The translations under genes were made by a program, and so were the position numbers. 7,897 nucleotides of DNA from positions 1 to 7,897 of the forward strand of contig PUOI01000298.1 of the NCBI GenBank assembly GCA_003552765.1, in the 5' to 3' direction. The stretch is from Candidatus Hydrogenedentota bacterium. Its GTDB lineage: Bacteria > Hydrogenedentota > Hydrogenedentia > Hydrogenedentales > SLHB01. The notes under the pieces are model-generated. The model searched no databases and was not told where the DNA came from. It was given only the letters and a program-made list of their open reading frames with translations. Below, one piece after another: positions 1-7,747 of this stretch. Each line of letters begins with the position of its first letter. The stretch's first letter is position 1.

Positions 1-242
1 GCCTTATCCAAATACGTAAGCACAGACCGTTCCGATAGCGACGCAAAAGCGCTAGGCGCATGGAGAGCGAGATAATCAAACCCGGTGAAGTTAAGCCGGG
101 GCAGCTTGTCTATCAACGAGGGAAGCTCCGTGTCCCTCAGGGCCGACACTTCGACCGCATCAGCCGAACTTCCCCGGATCAACGCCAGGCCTTGCTCCAC
201 GTCCCCTTTTGCTACCGCCCCTGTACTAAATCCGAATTGCAT
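1..242 (-). CDS. TIM-barrel (sugar phosphate isomerase/epimerase-like) protein, N-terminal part, cut by window edge
   Basis: An open minus-strand frame begins with ATG at 242 and continues without a stop to the left edge, giving 80 full codons. The protein begins MQFGFSTGAVAKGD, and a hydrophobic, glycine-rich first strand is followed by VEVSALRDTEL (residues 30-40) and LALHAPSAF (58-66). A Glu at the end of one strand and a His-Ala-Pro at the end of the next are what the xylose-isomerase-like / AP-endonuclease-2 TIM-barrel superfamily shows, where such residues often bind metal or substrate. The start lies one base after the TGA stop of the nucleotidyltransferase gene (TGA-T-ATG). That implies translational coupling and explains the weak Shine-Dalgarno, for which only a GGGG run is visible. 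The substrate cannot be told from this fragment. Reading frame and start are well supported; the fold assignment is a motif-level judgement and the function is unknown. Confidence 0.75.
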   Translation of the reverse strand, partial: MQFGFSTGAVAKGDVEQGLALIRGSSADAVEVSALRDTELPSLIDKLPRLNFTGFDYLALHAPSAFASLSERSVLTYLDK

Positions 243-243
243 A

Positions 244-1266
244 TCAGAATACCCCGTATGTTCGGGTAAGTTCACGTAACTCCTCGGTCTCAAAGAACAG
301 GTTCTCAAGGCCGTTCTGAAAGTTGTCACTAAGCTCTTTGATGTTCTGCCATACATCAACATCTCGGCGCTTTAGTCTCTTTCTATTTTCGCGATTACCC
401 ATTATGTCCAGAAATTTATCGTAACTTCCGACTATCTTTGTGGCTAATTCCTCTCTTCTATCCGAAAGGCTAAGAAGGAACTTGGCCATTATCTCCAACG
501 GAGTAAGGCTAAAGGATGACTTCAATTTCTCATGAATTGGATCGGAACACTTATCAAGCTGCAAGCATACGAGGAGGCCAGCGGCAAAGATAAGCTTACG
601 CGATATGCGCAATTTCGCGTTGCGTTCGCCCCATTTATCGCCTCCTTGCTCCCATTCCTTCCAGGCAAAATCCACGCACATTGTACGCCAATAGCGCACG
701 ATATCGTTAAGAAGAAATCTAGGGACTGTGGCTTGGTGCGAAGTCCCGCTCTCTAAGTAACGCTTGAGCACCATATCGATGACTCGTGAGTACGGCCCGT
801 CTGGGGAGTCGTTTCCAACAGGTTTTGCTTCTAAAAGCAGAAGAATCCGCTGCGTGATGTTCCTGTTGGTGTCGTTCTCGCCGCCGATATGATGGAGGAT
901 ATCGTGACTAAAAGTCATTCGTCCGAAGATGCCTGTTCTTCCGGGCTCCGCAAACTCTCTTGCTTTAAGACAGTCTGAAATTCCCCTTATAAGCTTTGAA
1001 TGCTCGAGATCGGCGCGGCCATCCACGAGCAACGTCCAGTCAATATCACTGCTGGGAGTCCATTCATCCCTGCCCAGAGACCCAAAAACAACCATGTCGC
1101 TTTCCGGCGTTCCGTCATCCGAGTAAACTCCAGGGAATCCAAAACCTAGGTCATTCTCAAGAATGTCACGTATGTTTGCCCGCCGTTCCTCGGCATTCTT
1201 CCGCGCTTTGGTTATGTTTGACCAAGAGGCGTTACATATGTCCGCGAGTTGCTCAACGTATGTCAT
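244..1266 (-). CDS. Nucleotidyltransferase-fold protein (GlnD/DUF294-like), function unknown
   Basis: This is a soluble protein of 340 residues from the preferred start. The nucleotidyltransferase signature is clear: V-F-G-S-L-G-R at residues 60-66, then S-D-I-D-W at 73-77, supplying Gly-Ser and two metal-binding Asp (D74, D76), as in GlnD-type and Pol-beta-type enzymes that move a nucleotide from NTP to a target. A conserved-looking stretch follows, with IGGENDTNRN (about 127-136) and ITQRILLLLEAKPV (about 137-150). The C-terminal half is helical (PRFLLNDIVRYWRTM, then RNAKLRISRKLIFAAGLLVCL) and resembles other uncharacterised bacterial proteins with this N-terminal domain. The frame is open back to a GTG at 1290 directly abutting the upstream stop (TGAGTG). 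However, ATG at 1266 has a perfect GGAGG eight bases upstream, so I choose it. Sampled lines are 42-50% G+C and Arg is often AGA, unlike the flanking genes, which hints at transfer. The fold is confident; substrate and role are unknown. Confidence 0.87.
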   Translation of the reverse strand: MTYVEQLADICNASWSNITKARKNAEERRANIRDILENDLGFGFPGVYSDDGTPESDMVVFGSLGRDEWTPSSDIDWTLLVDGRADLEHSKLIRGISDCLKAREFAEPGRTGIFGRMTFSHDILHHIGGENDTNRNITQRILLLLEAKPVGNDSPDGPYSRVIDMVLKRYLESGTSHQATVPRFLLNDIVRYWRTMCVDFAWKEWEQGGDKWGERNAKLRISRKLIFAAGLLVCLQLDKCSDPIHEKLKSSFSLTPLEIMAKFLLSLSDRREELATKIVGSYDKFLDIMGNRENRKRLKRRDVDVWQNIKELSDNFQNGLENLFFETEELRELTRTYGVF

Positions 1267-1274
1267 CAGGACAT

Positions 1275-1279
1275 CCTCC
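1275..1279 (-). promoter_or_regulatory. Strong Shine-Dalgarno that fixes the nucleotidyltransferase start
   Basis: The minus strand reads GGAGG here, eight bases before the ATG at 1266. It lies inside the short possible N-terminal extension that would begin with GTG at 1290. A perfect site at ideal spacing argues that translation starts at 1266 and that the extra eight codons (EGAEDVL region) are leader, leaving a 24-base gap after the upstream gene. Confidence 0.7.
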
Positions 1280-1290
1280 GCGCCTTCCAC

Positions 1291-3108
1291 TCATTCCCCG
1301 GCGGCTTCGGCGCCGGTGGAGAAGGGCGCATCCTCGCCAGTCCATATGATTTCGTTGTCAAGCAGGGGCAAATCCGTGTCGAAGACATCGTTCAGCACAA
1401 TGCGGAAAACATTGACCAAACTGAGTTCCCCGTCGAGCGCGGCCTGAGTTTCCTCCGCCATGCCGGGAATGTGGACCATGGTGAGATTCGCCAGCGCTTC
1501 GTCAGGAGGGCGGGCGGCCAATTCGGTGTGAAGCACACCCGTTCCCTTGGTGGAGGTGACCACAATGACCGGCGGCTGGGACGAATGCTCGAACACCGCC
1601 TCCACGAACTGACTTAGTTCTTGGTTGGCGTAATGCACTTGCTCGCGATAGGCGCGGATGTAGTCGGGCCAGCTGAGCTGGAAAAAGGGCGTCCGCTGGC
1701 GTGCGTCTTCAATCGGCATGTCCGCCCGGCCGCCGCGGCGGTCAAACAGGAACGGGGGACCTGGCATACTCACGTACGCGTGCACAAAACGCGGACCGTT
1801 GGACTCATCCTGAGCGATTTCCCGCAGACCATCGAAAACGTAATGGATGCGTCTGCGTTCGACCACTTCCCGCAGGTTGAGCGGCTCCTGATGGCGGGCA
1901 TAGTTCCAGAGTTGAAGGGTGCGGGCCGCAAAGGTCCGATTGGCGAAGACCATTTCGAACTCACTAAGCACATCGTGCGGCCGTATATAGAGATCGACAT
2001 CGCCTCGGGGTTCGAGCAGTTCCATCCCCGGCGGCAACGCAATGAGATCATATCCCGCCCGGCGCAAGGTTCTGTATAGCCGGTTTCCGTGATACAACTC
2101 GGCCACATCGCGCAAGTCCGCCCCGGCGCGCACCGTTTCCGGCGCCAGCGTGTGGAGATAGTCGAAGTTCATGCAGGCGGCAAGGGAAAGCAGCGTTGAG
2201 GGGTAATTGGCGAAGCTCGAATTGGCGACGTGAAAGCCTTTGGCCGTCATGCCCTGTAGAAAGGGGTGGTTGTTGTAGCCATATACATTGCGCAGCACGT
2301 CTTGCCCAGTATAGCCATCCAGCGTAAGAACATAGATGTCCGGGTATTCGGGGCTGGATTCAATGGCTTCAAGCCCGGCTGGGAGTTCCGGCGGCTCCCG
2401 CAGGATGGGCGCCTCCAAGTTAAAGGCTACGTTGGCAATGGAAAGGCCCAGCAATGCGGCGGCGAACCAGTTGGCTGTCCGGGTCAGCAGCACGAAACCG
2501 CCGCGCCGGAGCAACAGGTAAACCACCACGACCGCGGCGGCCAGCAAGTAGAACGCGATCATCCAGGCTGTGCCGCGGCCCAAGGCCGGGGCGGCGAGCC
2601 ATTCCACGATAGCGGGCAGAAGCAAGGCAAAGGCCACCAGCCCGGCCGCAAAATGTCGCCAACTGGGCCTTCTGCGCCGCCAACGGTAGATAGCGTAACA
2701 TCCCCCCGCCGTGGCCAAGGCGTAAAGCGAGAAGAAGATGGGGTTGGCTGTATCGTCCACCCTAGGGGTGACCCATGCGATGGCGTATTCCAGCACGCTC
2801 CAACCCGACAAGCCCGTGAGCACCAACACGGACGTAATAATTCCCGCCCGGTGTGGCTGCCGCAACAAGGCCCAGAGCAAAAGCCAGACCAGCATCGCGC
2901 TGCCCACCAAGACAAGGGCGGGACGGATCAAGGCGATGGGGGGCGTCTTGTCTAGATTGTGCGCGTAAAGCCCCAGCAGGGGGTACAAGGCAAAAAAATA
3001 GGGGTGCAGCACCAGCACGGGATAGCGCCGCAGACGCGCCAAGGCCTGCCTGGCGCGCGGGGAGGCAAGCGGCGTGTAGTTGGGATCCATTGCGTCAGCT
3101 GGTGACAA
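1291..3108 (-). CDS. Polytopic membrane protein with degenerate sulfatase/alkaline-phosphatase-fold domain
   Basis: The frame codes 605 residues from TTG at 3108; ATG at 3090 (599 residues) is an equally possible start, and neither has a good Shine-Dalgarno. Residues of about 34-230 contain six or seven hydrophobic segments (for example 59-82, 88-112, 153-172, 180-199, 206-230) with Arg-rich loops such as RWRRRR. A long soluble domain follows, probably extracytoplasmic. It opens with PDIYVLTLDGY (256-266) and has NYPSTLLSLA (301-310), FVHAYVSMPGPPFLFD (441-456) and, near the end, LVNVFRIVLNDVF (564-576). This order matches membrane-anchored sulfatase-like hydrolases distantly related to lipoteichoic acid synthase. 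As I recall that family, D264 and nucleophile T305 are kept. The His of the usual P-H-P-P-F is Gly450, and the usual Asp-His-Gly is Thr520-Lys521-Gly522. Metal binding is therefore probably impaired and the protein may be a pseudoenzyme or a binding/scaffold protein. It leads the minus-strand unit, with the nucleotidyltransferase 24 bp downstream. Confidence 0.85.
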   Translation of the reverse strand: MSPADAMDPNYTPLASPRARQALARLRRYPVLVLHPYFFALYPLLGLYAHNLDKTPPIALIRPALVLVGSAMLVWLLLWALLRQPHRAGIITSVLVLTGLSGWSVLEYAIAWVTPRVDDTANPIFFSLYALATAGGCYAIYRWRRRRPSWRHFAAGLVAFALLLPAIVEWLAAPALGRGTAWMIAFYLLAAAVVVVYLLLRRGGFVLLTRTANWFAAALLGLSIANVAFNLEAPILREPPELPAGLEAIESSPEYPDIYVLTLDGYTGQDVLRNVYGYNNHPFLQGMTAKGFHVANSSFANYPSTLLSLAACMNFDYLHTLAPETVRAGADLRDVAELYHGNRLYRTLRRAGYDLIALPPGMELLEPRGDVDLYIRPHDVLSEFEMVFANRTFAARTLQLWNYARHQEPLNLREVVERRRIHYVFDGLREIAQDESNGPRFVHAYVSMPGPPFLFDRRGGRADMPIEDARQRTPFFQLSWPDYIRAYREQVHYANQELSQFVEAVFEHSSQPPVIVVTSTKGTGVLHTELAARPPDEALANLTMVHIPGMAEETQAALDGELSLVNVFRIVLNDVFDTDLPLLDNEIIWTGEDAPFSTGAEAAGE

Positions 3109-3202
3109 TTGACTTACTTAAACTCCGTGATTATCGTACACATAAACCATACGCCCCCCATTGACCGAAACCCGCTCTCGCCCGGCCAAAGGGGGCGTCC
3201 CA

Positions 3203-3219
3203 TGCACAAGCATTGTACA
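3203..3219. repeat. Imperfect palindrome TGCACAA-GCA-TTGTACA
   Basis: Two seven-base arms pair at six of seven positions around a three-base centre. Size and symmetry fit a binding site for a dimeric regulator in the divergent promoter region, but no regulator gene is visible in the window and chance cannot be excluded. Confidence 0.4.
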
Positions 3220-3232
3220 CGCTTTGAACCTT

Positions 3233-3249
3233 GGGGCAAAGCTCGCCCC
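3233..3249. repeat. GGGGC / GCCCC inverted repeat
   Basis: GGGGC at 3233-3237 pairs perfectly with GCCCC at 3245-3249 across a seven-base loop. It lies one base before the stronger palindrome at 3251-3273. If transcribed as part of the glycosyltransferase leader it would form a short G+C-rich hairpin. There is no T-run after it, so it is not an intrinsic terminator. Confidence 0.45.
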
Positions 3250-3250
3250 G

Positions 3251-3273
3251 AAAGACGCGGTGACAGCGTCTTT
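3251..3273. repeat. Perfect 8-bp inverted repeat AAAGACGC / GCGTCTTT
   Basis: Two perfect eight-base arms (3251-3258 and 3266-3273) flank a seven-base centre GGTGACA, ending 29 bases before the glycosyltransferase start. It could be an operator or a leader hairpin. The centre contains GTGACA, one base from the -35 consensus, but the matching -10 would place the transcript start on top of the Shine-Dalgarno, so I do not call that promoter. The GCGTCTTT arm ends in only three T, so a terminator is unlikely. Confidence 0.55.
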
Positions 3274-3302
3274 GCTCCCAAAGACAATAACACAGGAATT
3301 CC

Positions 3303-4421
3303 ATGAAAATAGGCTTCGATGTCAGCCCATTAACGGCTCACCGGACGGGGGTGGGCAACTATTGCTATTACTTGCTGAAACACCTCCTGGAGTTGGCCGA
3401 GGGCCACGAATTCCGGGGGTTCGCCTCCGGCCGCGCGCCGATGGAGTTGGGGGAACTCGCCGATAGACTGCCCGTCCGCCGGGTCCCCGTACCCACCCGG
3501 CTTCTGTATAAAAGTTGGGACTGGTTTGGGGCGCCCGCCATGGAGCGTTTTCTTGGCGCGGTGGACGTGTACCACGCCACGAACTATTTCTTGCCGCCCA
3601 CGCGCCGCGCCCGGCGGGTGGTGACCATTCACGATTTGGCGTTCCTTGCCGTGCCGGCGTTGTGCAGCCCCTCGATTGTTGGCCCTTTCGCGCGGGGAAT
3701 CCGGCGTTTCGCCAGGGGGGCGGACGCGATCATGGCGTATTCGGAGTCGACCAAGGCGGATATCGTGACGTATCTGGAGGTATCGCCAGAGCGCGTCACG
3801 GTGGCCCCCATGGCGGTGGATGAGGGGTTCCAGCCCATGGAGCGGGAAGAAGCGGAACTTCTGGTAAAAGAGCGCTTTGGCGTGGAGCCGCCGTTCTTGC
3901 TGTTCGTGAGCACGCTGGAGCCGCGCAAGAATGTCGTGGGCCTCATTGAGGCGTTCAAGCGTTTGGTGGACGAGATTCCGCACAACCTTGTGCTCGTGGG
4001 CTCGGTGGGCTGGAACGCGGAACCCATTCTGGAGGCCATGGCGCATCCCAGCGTGAAAAACCGCATCATCCGCCCCGGCTTCGTGAAACACCTCGAATTA
4101 CCCGCCTTTTATTGCGCGGCGGATGCATTTGTCTTTCCCACCCATTACGAGGGGTTCGGATTGCCCCTGCTGGAGGCGCTTACCTGCGGCTGCCCCGTGG
4201 TGGCGGCGGACAATTCCTCGGTTCCGGAGGTAACGGGCGGCGCGGCCCTGCTCAGCAGCTCCCACGATAGCGAGGCCGTGGCGGAAAACGTGCGGCGGAT
4301 CCTCCACGATCAGGACTTACGGGAATCGCTGATTGCGTGCGGTAAGGAACACGCGGCTGGATTTAGCTGGCGCGCCTGCGCGGCGCGAACCCTGGAAGTC
4401 TACGAGCAGCTCACGGGATGA
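3303..4421 (+). CDS. Family 4 (GT-B fold) glycosyltransferase
   Basis: This 372-residue protein has the usual length for a single-domain-pair GT4 enzyme, which moves a sugar from a nucleotide-sugar donor to a glycan or lipid-linked acceptor on the cytoplasmic side of the membrane. The N-terminal acceptor half begins MKIGFDVSPL and carries RTGVGNY (14-20), a glycine-rich loop typical of GT4, and VTIHDLAFL (107-115). The C-terminal donor half has VSTLEPRKN (202-210), where R208 and K209 are the usual phosphate-contacting pair, and the E-x7-E motif HYEGFGLPLLEAL with E283 and E291. It has no signal peptide or membrane helix. ATG at 3303 is preceded by AGGA at five-base spacing, so the start is secure. 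The gene diverges from the membrane sulfatase-fold gene and converges on mfd. The donor sugar and product cannot be read from sequence; an envelope polysaccharide or glycolipid is the ordinary expectation. No truncation or missing key residue is seen. Confidence 0.93.
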   Translation: MKIGFDVSPLTAHRTGVGNYCYYLLKHLLELAEGHEFRGFASGRAPMELGELADRLPVRRVPVPTRLLYKSWDWFGAPAMERFLGAVDVYHATNYFLPPTRRARRVVTIHDLAFLAVPALCSPSIVGPFARGIRRFARGADAIMAYSESTKADIVTYLEVSPERVTVAPMAVDEGFQPMEREEAELLVKERFGVEPPFLLFVSTLEPRKNVVGLIEAFKRLVDEIPHNLVLVGSVGWNAEPILEAMAHPSVKNRIIRPGFVKHLELPAFYCAADAFVFPTHYEGFGLPLLEALTCGCPVVAADNSSVPEVTGGAALLSSSHDSEAVAENVRRILHDQDLRESLIACGKEHAAGFSWRACAARTLEVYEQLTG

Positions 4422-4462
4422 GGCGCGATCACGCTCATTCTATCAACCGCAAGACATTCCCC

Positions 4463-7400
4463 TTACAGTTCCAGCAAAGTATTCAGCAAATCGCGCGTTT
4501 CGTTGAGCACGGTTTCGGGTTGGGCGTCACTGGCGGTCAGCTCAATGGCGGGGGTTTTCTTCCAAGAGAAGGTGATGCGCCTACCGTAACGCTGCTCCAA
4601 TTCGCCCTTGGCTCTGCCTTCGTGGAAGCGGCCGGAGTCCAGCTCGATGACCACGGTCTGTTTGCCGCCCACGATGCGTTTCGCGCCGAGTTCCGCCGCC
4701 AAAGTCCGCACGCGCATGACATCGAGCAATCGCTTCACGGGGGCGGGCGGAGCGCCGAACCGGTCCGCCAGTTCGTCGCGCATCTCGTTCACGTCCTCCG
4801 TGGTGTGTACGCCGCTGATTCGCTTGTACAGCGTGATCTTCTGTCCTTCATCCGGCACGTAGCCCGGCGGAATGTGCGCGTCCACGGGGAAATCGAACGG
4901 CGGTAGCGTGGCGCGGCGGACGGGTTCGCCCTTGATCTCGGCGACGGCTTCTTGCACCAGTTGGGTATAGGTTTCGTACCCCACGGCCGCGATGTTGCCG
5001 TGCTGTTCGGCGCCGAGAAGATTGCCGCAGCCCCGGATTTCCATGTCGCGCATGGCGATGCGCAGACCCGAGCCGAGACTGGAGAACTCTTGCAGGGCCT
5101 TGAGGCGTTTCTGAGCGTCCTCGCTCAAGGCGCGATCGCCGGGGATGAGCAGATACGCGAAGGCCCGGTGTTTGTAGCGCCCCACGCGGCCCCGGAGCTG
5201 ATACAGCTCGGAAAGGCCGAAATGATCGGCGTTGTTGATGATGATCGTATTCGCGTTGGGGATGTCCAGGCCGGATCCGATGATGGTCGTGCAGACGAGC
5301 ACGTCCAACTCATGGCGCACGAAGGAGGTCATCACGGCTTCGAGGTCTTTCTCGGCCATCTGGCCATGGCCCAAGCCCACGCGCGCTTCTGGCACGAGCC
5401 TGCGCACGAGGTCCACGTAGGGTTGGATGGTCTGGACCCGGTTGTGGACGAAGAAGACTTGGCCTTCACGGGCGAGTTCGCGGCGGATCGCTTCCTCGAT
5501 GAGCTGCTCGTCAAAGGCTTCGATGCAGGTATGGATGGGAAGCCGGTCGTTGGGCGCGGTGTTGATCACGCTCATGTCGCGCACCCCCATGAGCGACATG
5601 TTGAGCGTCCGCGGGATGGGGGTAGCGCTTAGCGTGATCACATCGACCTGGGTGCGGAGTTCCTTCAGCTTTTCCTTTTGCTTCACGCCAAAGCGCTGTT
5701 CCTCATCAATAATGAGGAGCCCCAGGTTCTTGAACTGAATGTCCTTGGATAGCAGCCGGTGCGTGCCGACGACGATTTCAACTTCGCCCGATTTGAGGCG
5801 TTCCGAGACGCGCTTGAGTTCCGCGGAGGACCGGAACCGGCTCATCATCTCGACCGTGGTGGGGTAGTCGGCCAAGCGTTCGCGGAAGTTGAGGTAGTGT
5901 TGTTCGGCGAGTACAGTGGTGGGCACAAGGATGCAGACCTGTTTGCCGTCCATTACCGCCTTGAACGCCGCCCGCAAGGCCACTTCCGTCTTGCCGTAGC
6001 CCACATCGCCGCACACGAGACGGTCCATCGGCCGGGGCTGCTCCATGTCGCCCTTGACTTCCGTGATGGCCCGCGCCTGGTCGGGCGTCTCGTCATAGGG
6101 GAAGCTGTCCTCGAACTCCACCTGCCAGTGCGTGTCTTGCGAGAAGGCCGCGCCCTCTTCGCTCTCCCGCCGGGCGTAAAGTTTCAGGAGTTCGTCCGTC
6201 ATGTCTTGTACGGACTTCTTGACCTTCGCCTTCGTCTTGGCCCACGTCGCGCCGCCCAGGCGGTCGATCTTGGGGGCCGCTCCGTCGCCGCCGGTATACT
6301 TCTGAATGCTGTCAATATGCGTCGCCGGGACGTACACGGTGTCGCCCCCGGCGTATTTCAAGGTCAGGAAATCGCCAGCTTTTCCTTCAAAACGCCTCAG
6401 CCCCAAATATCGGCCGATGCCATGTTCCTCGTGGACGATGTAATCGCCGATCTTGAGGTCGCTGAACGCGGTGAGCGCGCTGCCCGCCTCGAAGCGGCGG
6501 CGTTTCCGGCGCACGTAATGACGGCCGAAAAGCTCGCGCTCGCTGAGAATGGCCAAGCTATCCTGTTGCGATACAAACCCCGCTTGGAGCTGGCCCAATT
6601 CCACGCGAAGATCAAACTTGTCTTGTCCAGGCCGGTAACCGCGTTCCTGCAACAACTCAAAGAGACGGCGGCGTTCGCCCGAATTGTTACAGAACAACAC
6701 CACCGAATAGCCGCGCTGATCCCATTGTTCAAGCTGCTTCCAGAATCCCTCGGCGTCTCCTTGCCAGCCAGAAATGGCGTGCATTGGCGCGTTGATCCGG
6801 ACCACGCCATTGTCCGAGGCGTGCGGCATCTGCGCGACATGCACTTGCGTTCGCGTGGCGAGGTGCTTCTCCACTTCGTCCCACGTCAGGAAAAACGGGC
6901 GGTCGCCAAACTGTTCAGCGAGTAGCCCCGCCTCTTCCCGCAGCGCCATGGGTTCGTCCAAAACAATGAGCGTATCGTCAGGCAAGTAATCCGTGATGAC
7001 CGCGAGGTTTTGGGGATCTTGTCCATGGCTGGTGAGGAGGGCTTTCTCGGAGCGCGGCAGAATCATGATGGATTCGGTGTGCTCAATGCTGCGTTGCGTC
7101 TCGGGCTCGAAGCGCCGGATGGATTCAATCTCGTCACCGAAAAATTCGATGCGGTACGGAAGCTCGGCCGAGACCGGGAACACATCGAATATGCCGCCGC
7201 GCACGCTGACTTGGCCCCGCTGCTCGACCATTACCTCGCGGCTGTAGCCCAGCCCCACCAATTCCTCCGCCAACCCCTCGAGATCATACTCATCCCCCAC
7301 GCTAAGGCGCATGGTTTGGGATTCGAGCTGTTCCCGGCGGATAACGCATTGGAGAAACGACCGCACTGGGGCGGCGGCGTAGCGGCTTTCACCGGTGTGA

Positions 7401-7735
7401 AATGCTTCGGAAAGGCGTTGCAGCGTATGCATCCGCTCGGCGACAATATCATCGGATGGGGCCATGACGTCGGTGGGCAACACTTCCCACGCGGGCAAGT
7501 GCATCGCCTGCTCAGCCCCAGCGAAGCTCATGAGGTCCTCGTGGACCGCCTCGGCTTCAATCCGGCCCCGCGTGACGATCAGCAGGGGCCGCTCCAAGGC
7601 TTGGGCGAGCTGCACGGCGAGAAGCGTCTTGGCGGATCCCCACAACCCCACCGCTTGAAAACGGCGGTGCTCTTCCTTGCGAATATGGCGCAGAATAGAT
7701 GAAACGGCGTCGAGTGTTGGCAGTTCCATGGGCAT
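4463..7735 (-). CDS. mfd: Transcription-repair coupling factor Mfd
   Basis: Mfd is a cytoplasmic ATP-driven translocase. It pushes or releases RNA polymerase stalled at DNA lesions and recruits UvrA to start nucleotide excision repair. This 1090-residue protein is near the usual length (E. coli Mfd is 1148). The N-terminal UvrB-like module has a vestigial Walker A (GLWGSAKT, 30-37) and [29 protein letters not shown] (178-206). The RNA-polymerase-interacting domain is at about 428-480 ([17 protein letters not shown], then GGDTVYVP). The translocase module has Walker A GDVGYGKT (576-583), Walker B DEEQ (677-680), SATPIPRT (703-710), [11 protein letters not shown] (820-830) and QLRGRVGR (846-853). 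A TRCF C-terminal domain follows (about 950-1080). All key motor residues are intact. Start ATG 7735 is taken; ATG 7729 is possible, and neither has a strong Shine-Dalgarno. An upstream frame ends 12 bp before the start, so it is probably in an operon. It ends 41 bp from the convergent glycosyltransferase gene. Confidence 0.98.
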   Translation of the reverse strand: MPMELPTLDAVSSILRHIRKEEHRRFQAVGLWGSAKTLLAVQLAQALERPLLIVTRGRIEAEAVHEDLMSFAGAEQAMHLPAWEVLPTDVMAPSDDIVAERMHTLQRLSEAFHTGESRYAAAPVRSFLQCVIRREQLESQTMRLSVGDEYDLEGLAEELVGLGYSREVMVEQRGQVSVRGGIFDVFPVSAELPYRIEFFGDEIESIRRFEPETQRSIEHTESIMILPRSEKALLTSHGQDPQNLAVITDYLPDDTLIVLDEPMALREEAGLLAEQFGDRPFFLTWDEVEKHLATRTQVHVAQMPHASDNGVVRINAPMHAISGWQGDAEGFWKQLEQWDQRGYSVVLFCNNSGERRRLFELLQERGYRPGQDKFDLRVELGQLQAGFVSQQDSLAILSERELFGRHYVRRKRRRFEAGSALTAFSDLKIGDYIVHEEHGIGRYLGLRRFEGKAGDFLTLKYAGGDTVYVPATHIDSIQKYTGGDGAAPKIDRLGGATWAKTKAKVKKSVQDMTDELLKLYARRESEEGAAFSQDTHWQVEFEDSFPYDETPDQARAITEVKGDMEQPRPMDRLVCGDVGYGKTEVALRAAFKAVMDGKQVCILVPTTVLAEQHYLNFRERLADYPTTVEMMSRFRSSAELKRVSERLKSGEVEIVVGTHRLLSKDIQFKNLGLLIIDEEQRFGVKQKEKLKELRTQVDVITLSATPIPRTLNMSLMGVRDMSVINTAPNDRLPIHTCIEAFDEQLIEEAIRRELAREGQVFFVHNRVQTIQPYVDLVRRLVPEARVGLGHGQMAEKDLEAVMTSFVRHELDVLVCTTIIGSGLDIPNANTIIINNADHFGLSELYQLRGRVGRYKHRAFAYLLIPGDRALSEDAQKRLKALQEFSSLGSGLRIAMRDMEIRGCGNLLGAEQHGNIAAVGYETYTQLVQEAVAEIKGEPVRRATLPPFDFPVDAHIPPGYVPDEGQKITLYKRISGVHTTEDVNEMRDELADRFGAPPAPVKRLLDVMRVRTLAAELGAKRIVGGKQTVVIELDSGRFHEGRAKGELEQRYGRRITFSWKKTPAIELTASDAQPETVLNETRDLLNTLLEL

Positions 7736-7747
7736 GAAAAGCAGATC

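Larger units (their letters stand above)
3109..3302. other. Divergent intergenic region with inverted repeats; promoters expected
   Basis: This 194-bp gap separates two divergently read genes, so it must hold promoters for both. No convincing -35/-10 pair is visible in either direction. On the minus strand a GATAAT at 3135-3130 would make a fair -10 but has no -35 (GGGGGC lies at the expected place). On the plus strand GTGACA at 3260-3265 and GACAAT at 3283-3288 are 17 bp apart, but transcription from there would begin at about 3295, inside the Shine-Dalgarno of the glycosyltransferase gene. No ORF of note lies here. The right half is filled with three inverted repeats listed separately. Confidence 0.6.

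Noticed and set aside
60..279. Short plus-strand frames at the left end
   Set aside because: They overlap the better-supported minus-strand TIM-barrel gene, which is coupled to its neighbour and has family motifs.
244..1290. CBASS-type cyclic-oligonucleotide synthase
   Set aside because: The Gly-Ser / Asp-x-Asp motif is shared by all nucleotidyltransferases. The rest of the protein looks like GlnD/DUF294-type relatives, and no CBASS effector or Cap protein is present in the window.
2266..2955. A 229-codon plus-strand frame rich in Gln, Gly and Pro
   Set aside because: It is antisense to the membrane-protein gene. Its composition mirrors codons for hydrophobic helices, and there is no start signal.
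3233..3273. Intrinsic terminator or attenuator
   Set aside because: Neither hairpin is followed by a T-run longer than three bases.
3260..3288. Sigma-70 promoter GTGACA-17-GACAAT for the glycosyltransferase
   Set aside because: The implied transcript start near 3295 falls in the Shine-Dalgarno at 3294-3297, and the -10 matches only four of six bases.
3330..4091. A 253-codon minus-strand frame
   Set aside because: It is antisense to the glycosyltransferase, with His/Arg-rich low-quality composition typical of shadow frames.
5759..6925. A 388-codon open frame on the plus strand
   Set aside because: It lies wholly antisense to intact mfd, whose motifs are unmistakable. High G+C codon bias keeps the opposite strand open. 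The translation has no recognisable domain.
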